This document shows, one piece after another, positions 33,060 to 44,727 of a stretch of 64,000 nucleotides of DNA (its first letter is position 1; the number at the start of each line of letters is the position of its first letter). Below the pieces are notes generated by a model that did no database searches, was not told where the DNA came from, and worked only from the letters and a program-made list of their open reading frames with translations. Where the stretch lies: the NCBI GenBank assembly GCA_018398805.1, contig JAGFBZ010000718.1, forward strand, positions 186,001 to 250,000. Direction: 5' to 3'. This DNA is from Hirundichthys speculiger. Taxonomy: Eukaryota; Chordata; Actinopteri; Beloniformes; Exocoetidae. The translations under genes and the position numbers were made by a program.

Positions 33060-34675
33060 GTCAGTCACCATGTTTTAGTTGTGTGTTGGCATGAAGATGA
33101 TGTGAAAGTTGTGTTGACACTAAACTGCAGACATCAGGCTGATATTATACTGATCCACACTGACCATCTGACTGCTCTGGTTTCTTCTTCAGTGGTTTAG
33201 TTCATGAACTGTTAGTTTCTTCTTAAATGTTCTCTTATGATTTATTCCATAATAAATAAACATTTGAATCTGACAGACAGGAGCAAATGAAGAACCAGGG
33301 ATGTGTCTGAAACAGAAATAAGACATTTAGATTACTAGTCATTAATTGGGAAATTAAATAATACGTCATTTAATTATTTTTAGAAGTTTCAAAATTGTAA
33401 TGGTTCATTAAAAAAACAATTGTACTTTTAACAATTAATCCTTTTAAAAAAAAGTTTATTTTAAATCCATTTGAAAATGTATTTTAAACAGATAAAGAGA
33501 ATTTCCACATTCATCCAGGAATACATATTATACATATTACAAGGCTGAAAGTATTCTGGCACTGTACTGGATTTCCAGCATGAGGCGTTTGGCTGACGGA
33601 TGGTCCTTATATTTTAGAAATGGCTTACTGATATCACTTTTGAGTTCATGAGTTCATCTGCCAGTGATATGAGAGGAGCACAGTTCTCTCAAACTCAGAT
33701 GTAGAACGGAGTGGGTTTTGGAAAAATGTGCTTCAATCGAGTCCAATGTTGCAAAGATGCTCGGTTGTCCGAGCAGAGAGACGTGTCGTCAGAAAGTAGA
33801 ATGGAGAGTAAAATCATGAATCCTGGGGAAGATGCCCTCCTAGTTGATGGAGGATTTAAAACATAGGCGCTGGGCGTGGATAGAAGAGAGAGGGAAAGAG
33901 GATGAGCCTTTTGGTAGCTGGTGTGAGAAGTTAAGAGAAGCAGGTGCTTCTCCACTTTGAGGTCGAGAAAACTAGTTTATGCAACTCGCTATAAAAAAGT
34001 GCTGCCACGTCACAGATCAGAGCCGCTCATAGAGAAGCTGTTTGGGACTCTACAAGAGTGGTGAACAATATTCCCCAAACAAAGACATCTTCCTTTTATC
34101 TGTACATGAACTAAACCTGTTCAGGAGAATGTTTGCTTGTGCAGAGATCATGCAGTATTGTCTAGAAATATCTTCATCTGTCGTTTGTTGTGGAATCAAA
34201 AGTCCAACATATTGAATCTGATTCCAAACACTAAGATTATAACGTTTGTACTGACTGAGATATTCAAACACAACATGTTACAATATCAAGTTATCGATCT
34301 GCTTGTTTCAACACTAGAAACTAGTTTTACTACGTTAAATATTAGACATGATTTCATCATGTTTTTATGTCTCTGACATTCAAACAAATGTTTAATTTTC
34401 TCTTCATGTAAATGAATTTGTTGGCATTTCTCCCAGAATTCATCCTGACATGTTTGTTTCTTTAGAAACGTGAATAATTTGTCTGGACAACATGAGTTTG
34501 TCTGGATGGATCCACTGGTGGAGCTGCAGAGTTCTGAGCTGAAGTCACTATGTCTTTATTGAAGCAGCAGCATGATGTCATGAATATTAATGAGAGCTCT
34601 TTAACACTTGTTCTGTTTGACTGTTTAAACCTGCATCCTGGTGTCTTCAGCTCACATCTTTTATTCTTTATTCAG
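33060..34675 (+). repeat. L-type array intron with filler (copy 4)
   Basis: The fourth unit; filler at about 33541-34055, with an extra G (TTTGGGACTC) near 34044 that breaks the short frame open in the other copies. This argues against that frame being a gene. Confidence 0.8.
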
Positions 34676-34849
34676 GTTGAAGAACTGCAGGTTGTCAAAG
34701 ATCAGCTGTGACTCTCTGGTCTCAGCTCTGGAGTCCAACCCCTCCCATCTGACTGAACTGGACCTGAGTGACAACAACCTGCAGGATTCAGCAGTGAAAC
34801 ATCTGTGTGGTTTTCTGGAGAGTCCAGACTGTAGACTGGACACTCTGAG
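34676..34849 (+). CDS. NLRC3-like LRR exon 11
   Basis: A 174-bp phase 2-2 exon: [11 protein letters not shown]...[30 protein letters not shown]...CRLDTLR. Splice sites are intact. From here to the end of the array all introns are S-type with spacing near 0.8 kb. Confidence 0.85.
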
Positions 34850-35482
34850 GTCAGTCACCATGTTTTAGTTGTGTGTTGGCATGAAGATGATGTGAAAGTT
34901 GTGTTGACACTAAACTGCAGACATCAGGCTGATATTATACTGATCCACACTGACCATCTGACTGCTCTGGTTTCTTCTTCAGTGGTTGTTCTGGAAAAAA
35001 AATAAATAAATCATTGAATTGACTCCAGTTGAATATTAGAAGACAAAAAGCTTTGATTTTTTTCTTACAAGTAGAGCAGTTTACATACACTGGTGTGTCT
35101 CTGTGTGTGTGGGTGTGTAAACTGCTCTGAAAACAACAAGCTACTTTACTGTTTATAACAATTTCTGAGGGAGAGAAGAACCCCTCCCCATCTAACCCCC
35201 ATCTCAACAAAGAGAGAGAAGTCACTTAAAGTGAAAAAAAGTAAAGATGATAACACAACCAGAGATCGGTTGTGTATATATATTCTCATTACACTGTTTT
35301 AGTTCATTTACTGTGTAGTTTTCTTTTTAATGAAAACAAAATTTAAAAGATTTTTCACGTCTTTATTGAAGCAGCAGCATGGTGTCATGAATATTAATGA
35401 GAGCTCTTTTACACTTGTTCTTTTTGACTGTTTGAACCTGCATCCTGGTGTCTTCAGCTCACATCTTTTATTCTTTATTCAG

Positions 35483-35656
35483 GTTGAAGAGCTGCTGGTT
35501 GTCAGAGATCAGCTGTGATTCTGTGGTCTCAGCTCTGAAGTCCAACCCCTCCCATCTGACTCAACTGGACTTGAGCTGGAACAACCTGCAGGGTTCAGCA
35601 GTGAAACATCTGTGTGGTTTTCTGGAGAGTCCAGAGTGTAGACTGGAGACTCTGAG
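35483..35656 (+). CDS. NLRC3-like LRR exon 12
   Basis: A 174-bp phase 2-2 exon: [21 protein letters not shown]...[16 protein letters not shown]...[11 protein letters not shown]. It has Trp at two solvent-exposed variable positions (CWLS and LSWNN). The change LQD to LQG is shared by exons 12-14 only. Splice sites are intact. Confidence 0.85.
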
Positions 35657-36270
35657 GTCAGTCACCATGTTTTAGTTGTGTGTTGGCATGAAGATGATGT
35701 GAAAGTTGTGTTGACACTAAACTGCAGACATCAGGCTGATATTATACTGATCCACACTGACCATCTGACTGCTCTGGTTTCTTCTTCAGTGGTTGTTCTG
35801 GAAAAAAAAAATCATTGAACTGACTCCAGTTGAATATTAGAAGACAAAAAGCTTTGATTTTTTTCTTACAAGGAGAGCAGTTCACACACACTGGTGTGTG
35901 TAAACTGCTCTGAAAACAACAAGCTACTTTACTGTTTTATAACAATTTCTGAGGGAGAAAAGAACCCCTCCCCATCTAACCCCCATCTCAACAAAGAGAG
36001 AGAAGAAGTCACTTAAAGTGAAAAAAAAGTAAAGATGATAACACAACTAGAGATCGGTTGTGTTTATATATTCTCATTACACTGTTTTAATTCATTTACT
36101 GTGTAGTTTTCTTTTTAATAAAAACAAAATTTAAAAGATTTTTCACATCTTTATCGAAGCAGCAGCATGGTGTCATGAATATTAATGAGAGCTCTTTTAC
36201 ACTTGTTCTGTTTGACTGTTTGAACCTGCATCCTGGTGTCTTCAGCTCACATCTTTTATTCTTTATTCAG

Positions 36271-36447
36271 GTTGAAGAACTGCAGGTTGTCAAAGATCAG
36301 CTGTGACTCTCTGGTCTCAGCTCTGAAGTCCAACCCCTCCCATCTGACTAAACTGGACCTGAGTGGAAACTACAAGCTGCAGGGTTCAGCAGTGAAACAT
36401 CTGTGTGGTTTTCTGGAGAGTCCAGACTGTAGACTGGAGACTCTGAA
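36271..36447 (+). CDS. NLRC3-like LRR exon 13
   Basis: A 177-bp phase 2-2 exon: [11 protein letters not shown]...[23 protein letters not shown]...CRLETLK. The base before the donor is A instead of G (GAA/GTCAGT), which changes the junction codon from Arg to Lys and slightly weakens the splice donor. The acceptor is intact. Confidence 0.82.
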
Positions 36448-37062
36448 GTCAGTCACCATGTTTTAGTTGTGTGTTGACATGAAGATGATGTGAAAGTTGT
36501 GTTGACACTAAACTGCAGACATCAGGCTGATATCATATTGAGCCACACTGACCATCTTTCTGCTCTGGTTTCTTCTTCAGTGGTTGTTCTGGAAAAAAAA
36601 AAATCATTGAACTGACTCCAGTTGAATATTAGAAGACAAAAAGCTTTGATTTTTTTCTTACAAGGAGAGCAGTTCACACACACTGGTGTGTGTAAACTGC
36701 TCTGAAAACAACAAGCTACTTTACTGTTTTATAACAATTTCTGAGGGAGAAAAGAACCCCTCCCCATCTAACCCCCATCTCAACAAAGAGAGAGAAGAAG
36801 TCACTTAAAGTGAAAAAAAAGTAAAGATGATAACACAACTAGAGATCGGTTGTGTTTATATATTCGCATTACACTGTTTTAATTCATTTACTGTGTAGTT
36901 TTCTTTTTAATAAAAACAAAATTTAAAAGATTTTTCACATCTTTATCGAAGCAGCAGCATGATGTCATGAATATTAATGAGAGCTCTTTTACACTTGTTC
37001 TGTTTGACTGTTTGAACCTGCATCCTGGTGTCTTCAGCTCACATCTTTTATTCTTTATTCAG

Positions 37063-37236
37063 GTTGAAGAACTGCAGTTTGTCAAAGATCAGCTGTGATT
37101 CTCTGGTCTCAGCTCTGAAGTCCAACCCCTCCCATCTGACTCAACTGGACCTGAGTGACAACAACCTGCAGGGTTCAGCAGTGAAACATCTGTCTGATCT
37201 GGTGAAGAGTCCAGATTACAAACTTCAGACTCTGAG
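37063..37236 (+). CDS. NLRC3-like last LRR exon (terminal type)
   Basis: A 174-bp phase 2-2 exon: [11 protein letters not shown]...[34 protein letters not shown]. The HLSDL...YKLQTLR end is the form that usually closes the LRR domain of fish NLRC3-like proteins. The donor GAG/GTCAGT is intact. If it were not spliced, the frame would read four residues into the intron and stop at 37250-37252. Confidence 0.87.
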
Positions 37237-37621
37237 GTCAGTCGAGGACTAAAGTCAGTCCATGTTTGTTTCTTTCGTCAGTTTTCTACTAAACCCAGTT
37301 AGAATCAATGCAAAGATCCAGTGTTCCCAGTAAAGCTGCAGCTTCTCAGTGAAGCTGTGAGAAGAGAATGATGACAGACTTCAGGACTGGACAGAAACAC
37401 AGACAGCAGTCAGCCAGCCAGATGATCCAGATGTTAGTTGTAGACCAGTGTTGTGCTGGTTTCCAGCTGACAGCCTTACAGGAAGTACCGTCACTCAGCT
37501 GCTCCACTGCAGCTCTGAACAGGACTGAAGTCCAGCTGCTCTTTATACTGGATCTGCTGCTGATGAAGGGAGTCTCTGCAGACACTCGTTTATCTCCTCT
37601 TCTTTCTTCTTCTCTCTACAG
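37237..37621 (+). other. last intron of the left NLRC3-like gene
   Basis: A 385-bp intron between the terminal LRR exon and the last coding exon, ending in the pyrimidine-rich acceptor TCTCTCTACAG. No other content is recognised. Confidence 0.7.
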
Positions 37622-37631
37622 GTGGGAGTGA
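37622..37631 (+). CDS. last coding exon: Trp-Glu-stop
   Basis: With the phase-2 junction AG/G, the exon reads Arg-Trp-Glu-stop (TGG GAG TGA at 37623-37631). A protein ending YKLQTLRWE without a B30.2/SPRY domain matches the short-tailed form known in fish NLRC3-like genes. Everything after 37631 is 3' UTR. Confidence 0.7.
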
Positions 37632-39570
37632 TTGATCTTTGTAAAGGTCAGAGTGAACAGGGTGGTGTGTGTTCTCAGAGAGGATGAGCTGTGTCCTGAT
37701 GATCCACAGAGGTTGAAGCAGCACCAGTTTGACTGGACTCTGACTGGACCATGATGATGGAGGAACTGCTCACTTCACCAGAACAACAACCAAACATCTG
37801 GAACGTGGTGACGACAGGACATCTTTCATTTAGACATGACTCAGAAAATAACAGATCCTGACGGAGATGAAAGATTTCAATCTTGGGACAACAAAACATA
37901 AAAAAAAAAAAAGACAAAACTACAAAGTTTTCAGTCTCTCTACAACAAATCAGAGCTTCATGACTTTTCCACAGTTGAAGATTTTCAATAAACTCCAAGA
38001 ACACGACTTTGACATGTTTCAGACAGTTTGTCTCAAAAGCTGCTGTCTCAGGATGGATGATCCTCCCACACTGATGATTACAGTGATCCCTCGCCAATGA
38101 GATTGTGAACAGTTTGGCAAAGAGGACTCAGATTGTCCTTCCAGATGTGGATGAACTGTAGCTTTACTCATTCCATCTGATCCCTTTTTTACACATGAAC
38201 TAATTATCATGATGATTTATTTATCTTTTATTTCTTTCATCTTTCTCTTTTACAGGGCTCTCTTGGGGGGAGTTATAAGTTGATCTATATTTCTTTTTTT
38301 TTTGTTTCTCTTAATGTTAATAAGGATACGCTGTTATGCAGAGGTGTACTTACAATAATTTTATAGACAAATTATACGATTTATAGTCGCGGTGGGGAGG
38401 AGGGGGGGCACAGCAGAAAATAATTGAGAAGCGCTGATTTATTCTGATTTTAAACAACCAAGCTGTTCATACAGTTCTGTGGGAAAGTTGTTTTTATGAT
38501 TTATTTTCCAGTTTCCTTTAAGATCCATTATAGAAAATACAGTTAAACCTAAATAAAATGGAGTTCTGATGAACAGATCAAACATCTGGATGGGACGGTC
38601 TCAGTAACATCTGGACTTGGTTCTGAGGGAGCTCACACTAAATACTGACTTTTGCTTCCACAGTCATTTTATTCTCAGTGTTTAGTTTGTTATTGTGTTT
38701 ATATTATCTAGAGGTCGACTCGCATGGTTTTATATTTGGATGATGTGTCTTCAAAATGGCCAATAATCAGTTAACTGTCCAACCAAAGATGTTTCCACAG
38801 GACTGTCCAGTTGTCCAGGAAATATTTCTGTCAGATTCAGTCTGACAGAATCCGTCTCCACCTTCTTTAAATCCAGATGATGTCTTACCGTCTGCAGTTT
38901 AGCTGAACATTTGCTTCAGATGAGGTGGACTTATTCCAGTAAAGGTGCTGAAATGCTTCTTTCTTCTCTTTAATATGTAGAGATCCAGACTTTAACAAGC
39001 TGGATTTCTCAGTATTTCTCAGTATATTACAGAATGATTAGGTTTGGGCCAGAAACGTCAAATAATAAATGACACATTTTCAAACAAAAAATATTTATTT
39101 TCATTTCTTCTCTCTGCTCTCATAAAATATCATTTTTTTCTCTTCATAACAATATCTTTTTAAATATGAAAGTAAAATTACAATGATTTTAAGCGCATGT
39201 ATTCTCATTGATATGTAATTTAGCACAACTCAAGTGAGTCCTGGAAAAGTTTAAAAATCAACCTTGAAAGTGCTTGAAAATGCTTGAATGAGACCTGAGA
39301 AAAAGTGTCAAACATGTAAAATCATGTCTGTTAACTGAAGATGACGTCAGTTTTCTTCAGCATTTGGAGGAATTGTGACTCCAGCTCTTCTCTCTTCTCT
39401 CCAAACAACATTTTAGGATTTAATCTTCGGCTCTCAGTGAGAAAAGAGGACGACTGGATTTTCTTTTCTCTTTTGAGAACTTTACATTTGGATTTGACTT
39501 TTGTTGAGTATCTTCTATGTACTTTGTTTCTGTTGAAACATTTAATAAAAATTTAACCTGCAGTCAAAGT
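37632..39570 (+). other. probable 3' UTR and downstream sequence of the left gene
   Basis: Non-coding. AATAAA-type signals occur at about 37986-37991 and 39544-39549. The second lies just before the sequence changes character. No SPRY domain or other coding sequence is seen. Confidence 0.5.
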
Positions 39571-40510
39571 TTATATTGTGGATGTTTAATTTGAATCCGT
39601 GTATCATTCGTTCTTTCCATTTTCAACTGTCAATCAAAAATTCAAAAAGGAAAAAGGGGCGTTTTATTTCGTTTTTGAATCCAACACAAAAAACAAAAAA
39701 TGCCTGGTTTTTCGTATTTCAATTTTAGACTTGGATCAAAAATACGAAATTAAAAAATGGGCCACGGGACCGAATTTGTTTTTTAATATTTTAACTGGTC
39801 CAGTTTACGTAACCCGGAAGTGGTTTTGTGCGGCAGTTCCGGGAGCATGGCGGCGCTAGAATCAAATACTAGTTTGATCAAGAACTCCTTAAGAATGAGG
39901 AGAGATGGAAGTGCATTTTTTTTATTTATTCACTTATTTATTTTTTTACTTTACTTAATTTGACATTTTTGAAAAGGCGGATCAATACTTTTTGTTTCAT
40001 TTTTTTTTTTTTTAATCTCAACCTGCAAAATTTTTTGTTCCTTTTTTACCTCTTTTTTTCTGGAGTATTGACTTGCTTTGTTTTTCTTTTTTTGTGTAGA
40101 AAAGGAAAGAAACAAAAACACTTTTTTATTTTTATTTTTTTATTTATCCTCTTGTAAATTCAGGCCCATTGGCTCTTTTGGACAAGTTTGATGGCGAATT
40201 GTTCTTTGTCTTTCTTTACAGGTTGTGGAATACTGAATACAACTTTCTTTACAATGACTCACTACTATAAGTATGGTTGAAGTTATAAGGGGAAAGTGTG
40301 AAAAGGGGAAAGGTTACTTTTATAATTCAGAGAACAATTTTTGACTTTTATTCCTTCCCCGCTTGACTCATTTTCTTGTTCTAAATTGAAAATGTAAGTG
40401 TTGCTAAACTTCCATATGCTCTACCTTATGGATGGTATGTTTAACACTGGATTATATACTAATGGATGTTTTTGTAATCTTTCAGGGATAGAGATCCTTT
40501 TTCTATTTAC
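39571..40510 (+). other. region upstream of L1 ORF2, possible L1 5' end
   Basis: T- and A-rich, but with a short GC-rich spot at 39808-39862 holding an ETS-like CCGGAAGTGG and a YY1-like ATGGCGGCGC. Such a pair is typical of a TATA-less start site, and YY1 sites are known near the start of mammalian L1 promoters. No ORF1 is recognised between here and ORF2. Whether this belongs to the L1 is an inference. Confidence 0.35.
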
Positions 40511-43500
40511 TTGGAGCTTTTTTTACTCTGTATTTGTTCTTGGTACTTTTCTGTTACATTGTCTTTTTCTGTTGTTTCTCTTAATGCCAGGGGGTTAAGA
40601 CATAATGTTAAAAGAAAGGCTTTATTTCTATTTGCAAAACAACAAAAAAACGATTTTTCTTTCTTTCAGGAGACACACTTGCTTATGAATGATACAACTT
40701 TTTGGAAGGTTCAATGGGGCAATGACATCTGGTTATCTCATGGTTCAGAAAGAGCAGCAGGTACAGCTATTTTGAAAAATTCTTTCAATGGGAAAATTTT
40801 GCACAGTGAAACTGATACTAAAGGCCACTTTCTTATTATAGTCATTACTACCAATGATACCATAATTCTATTAGTCAACATATATGGATATAACTCAAAA
40901 AATGAAAATGATACCCTATTTGAAGTTTTAGAATCTCGTTTCCTATATTGGCTCTCTAAATATCCAAGCGCAATGATAATAATGGACGGTGATTTTAACA
41001 TTGCCCTTAACGGTCTCCAAGATAGGTGGCCTCCACGCTCTAACCCCTTATTAGCATCTACTCTAATACAATTTATGCATAAATTCGACTTGATTGACAT
41101 ATGGAGAGAAAAAAAATCCTGGAAGCTCTTTATATACTTGGAATAATAAAACCAATACTAGCTTGTCACGAATAGACTTTTGGCTAATCTCTAATGGATT
41201 TGACAAAAATCTCATTAATGTTAATATCATCTCAACTCCTATTACTGACCATAAAGCGATATCTATACGAATCCTTCTAAAACTCCATACTTGTTACAGG
41301 AATTCTTACCGGAAATTAAACAGCTCTATTCTTAAACATGAAATCGTATCCAAAACCGTTCAATCTTTAATTGATTGTTATTGGCAAAAATCCTTACTTG
41401 AAAATAAATTTAGCAGTAACTGGGAACTTTTAAAATTTGAACAACCAAAATTTTGAGAACATACAGTAGTTCAGCTGTTAAAGCAAAAAAGGCTGAAGAA
41501 GAAAATATTATCTCTGAAATAACAGCCTTAACACAGAAAAACAGAGCTAACTTATCTGAAAGTGAATCCCTTCTCTTAATACAGTTACAACTCAAATTAG
41601 ATGATTTATATAGAGTGAAAGCTGAAGGGGCTTTCGTTAGAAGTAAAAAGAGGTGGATGGAGGAAGGAGAACAGAATACTGCCTACTTTTTTTGACTTGA
41701 AAAATCTCAGGCCAAACTTAATACTATACAAAAACTAAACATTGACGGCAACATCACAGATGATTCCCAAAAGATAGCCAAATACTGTTCAAACTTTTAT
41801 GCTAAACTCTATGATTCTAAATATTGTGAAGACATTACTAGCCATTTTATGGTATCTCTCACAAACACAAAATCAATGGATGTCGACCTAAAAGAATCTT
41901 GTGACAAACCACTAACAATACAAGAAATTATATCTGTAATAGACCATCTTAAATTAAATAAATATCCAGGCACAGACAGCCTTACCTCTGAATTCTACAA
42001 AGCCTTCTCTAAACAATTAGCACCCTTCCTCCTTGCTCTCTTCTCAGAATGTATCTATAATGAATCCCTTCCCCCAACTCTAACTCAAGGCCTTATAACT
42101 TTAATACCCAAACCCAAAAAAGATTTGCTTCTTATTGACAACTGGCGCCCAATATTGTTACTTAATAATGACTACAAAATATTTGCTTCAATATTTGCTA
42201 ATAGAATGAAATTTATTTTAGATCATATAATTGATGAGACCCAATCTGGCTTCATGAGAAATAGACATATTTCCAACAACATAAGATTAGTTTTAGATTT
42301 AATTGATTATGCAGATTTATGTCCAGATGAAAGTTTCATCCTTTTCTTAGATTTCTATAAAGCTTTTGATACAATTGAACATAACTTTATACTCCATGCT
42401 TTAGAAAAGTTTAACTTTGAAAAGTTTAACAATGTATAAAGATGGAAACTCGTCTATCAAACTGCATGCTGGCACTTCCCCTCGATTTCCTCTTAAACGT
42501 GGGGTAAGACAAGGATGCCCAATATCGCCTTATCTTTTTCTTCTTTGTACTCAGCTTCTCACCGATTCTATTAAGCTTAGTCCATTGAAAGGTATTCTAA
42601 TAGCAGACAAGGAAATTTTCATCAGTCAGCTGGCCGATGATACAACACTTTTTTTTAAAAAAAAAAGCTGTCAGATACCTCTTGCTATTGATGTGGTCAA
42701 TACTTTTCTCGTGCTTCCGGACTTTGTTTGAACATTAAAAAATGTGAATTACTTGCCCTCAAAACTTGTAATATCCACTCTATATGTAACATACCTATAA
42801 AAAACTATGTCACCTATCTAGGTATAACTATAAATAAAGATAGGGAAACCAGATGTGACTTAAATTTTAACCCTATTATTGACAAAACTCAAAAAAAGCT
42901 TAATCAATGGCTACAAAGGGATTTATCTTTGAGAGGCAGAATTTTGTTAACTAAAGCTGAAGGCATATCCCGGCTTACCTATGCTGCCTTATCACTTGAT
43001 GTTAATAAAAACACCTTAAAGAATATCGACAAAATGCTCTTTAGCTTCGTATGGAAAAATAAAACTCACTATATTAAAAAAAATCAGTGATAATGAATAC
43101 TTACGATAAAGGTGGCCTCAACTTCTTAGACTTCAAAACCTTAAACAGTACTTTTAAAATTAATTGGTTGAGGCAATTTATTAAAAATCCTTTCTCAATT
43201 TGGAACTTCATACCAAATTTTATTTTCTCCAAAGTAGGTGGCTTAAATTTCCTTTTACTGTGCAATTATAAAATTGAAAAAAATCCCATTGAAATTATTA
43301 GATTTCCATTAACAGATGCTTCTCTCATGGTCCTTAATATATAAACACAACTTTTCTCCACACAGATACTATATTTGGAACAACAAAGACATAACTCACA
43401 GAAACAAGTCCTTATTTCACTCTGCCTGGTTTTCACATGGTATACTTCTGGTTCACCAGCTGCTTGACTCCAATGGTTCATTACTTACATATGATCATTT

Positions 43501-44258
43501 TATCTCAAAATATAACATTTCAATCCCTGCTGAGGAATTTAATATAGTTATTTGTGCAATTCCTGCTGGTATATCTTTGTTGTTTGGTGGCTCAGTGAAC
43601 CAGATGTTGCTTCCTTTGCCTTTGGATCCGTTAAAGACTGAAGTCGGCAAGACTTGTTTCCGAACCACACGCAACACCAACCACTTTATACGTAGTCTGT
43701 TTCAAAGGGACATAACCTCCTATTGGAATAATTTCTTACCAAATCTCAATTGGAAAAAAATCTGGACTTTACCTTCTAAATACATACTTAACAATGAAAT
43801 AAAAGAAGTAACTTTTAAATTAATTGACAAGATTTACCCCTCTAAAATATTCATTTCACAACGCTTTAGAAAAGATATTGATACCGACTGCTCTTTCTGC
43901 TCTAATTGCCCCGAAGATAATTTTCATCTGTTTTGGTCCTGCACATTTACAAACAGGTTCTGGGAAGATGTCTGTCATTTCAACTTCTATCGATAACACC
44001 TTTACTCTCTGTTTTGAGAATGTACTGTTTGGTTTCACTACCTTCACTCCATCTAAAATAAATCAGTACCATATAATTAATCTTATTATTTTATTAGCCA
44101 AATTTCATATCCATAAATGTAGATATATCACCAAAACTCCTTGTTTTCTTTTTTTTCAGAATGAAACCAAGCAGTACATTATCACTATTAGGAACTCCAT
44201 TAACACCAAAGCAATAAAAACTGTTGATCTATGTCATGTACTTAATGTTTTTCTTTGA
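40511..44258 (+). pseudogene. L1-type LINE ORF2 (endonuclease-RT), frameshifted
   Basis: A complete ORF2 order is visible across nine overlapping frames. Endonuclease: SLNARGLRHNVKRKALF, FQETHLL, VNIYGYNSKN and MDGDFNIAL (40561-41100). RT: PKPKKDLLLIDNWRPILLLN, LFLDFYKAFDTIEHN (motif A), GVRQGCPISPYLF (motif B) and QLADDTTLFFKK (motif C, 42630-42665), then YLGITINKD. C-terminal zinc-knuckle-like CSFC...C...HLFWSC at 43888-43940. Frame changes near 41100, 41455, 41695, 42420, 42725, 43090, 43340 and 43990 make it inactive. It belongs to the L1/Tx1 group. Confidence 0.85.
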
Positions 44259-44360
44259 ATAATTTCTTGTTTATAACCCCCTGGCGTAACTTTGGCTTTC
44301 TTTGTTGTATTATATGTTCTGTTTAAAATTCAATAAAGTGTTTTGCGAGAAAAAAAAAAA
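44259..44360 (+). terminator. L1 3' end: AATAAA and poly-A
   Basis: AATAAA at 44331-44336 is followed after about 14 bp by an A-run at 44350-44361. This is the standard 3' end of an L1-type insertion. Confidence 0.75.
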
Positions 44361-44361
44361 A

Positions 44362-44727
44362 CAAGAGAGAGGAGCTTGGTGGGGCGCAGGCGCAGGCGCA
44401 CATAACCTGCGCCCTCAGCGTTCATTTGAATGGTGCTGCTGTACACTCTGTCAGCCACAGGGTGGCGGCAGAGAGCAACCGGCTCGCGGCACATCTGTTC
44501 GCCAGAAGGAGTCCGCGGGAAGAGAGTGTATTTTCGCTAGCAAGAATGGAAAGAGAAAACTGTTCAATCATTAAAAGCAACGCCTTTTGAGAGGAGAACA
44601 TTGCGGGAGAAGTTGAGAGTCAAAATACCTTGGACCTGATCAGTCTGTCATCGTCATTCAACAGCCATACAAAGACAGAGGACGACAGTACAACCGGACA
44701 TTTTCCAGGAGCTGGTTCAGTAAGAAG
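44362..44727 (+). other. unclassified GC-richer sequence up to hAT insertion
   Basis: Contains a GCGCAGGCGCAGGCGCA stretch at about 44383-44400. It continues after the hAT at 46781. It may be the 5' part of the ZMYM1-like gene remnant, but no certain exon is seen. Confidence 0.35.

Noticed and set aside
25859..37236. CRISPR-like regular spacing of near-identical units
   Set aside because: Units are 0.8-1.8 kb eukaryotic exon-intron modules with GT/AG borders, not short repeats with spacers.
37237..37252. Stop codon after SVED read through the donor of the last LRR exon as the true protein end
   Set aside because: The donor GAG/GTCAGT and the acceptor at 37621 are both good, and the resulting RWE-stop end is a familiar form. 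Unspliced termination remains a minor possibility.
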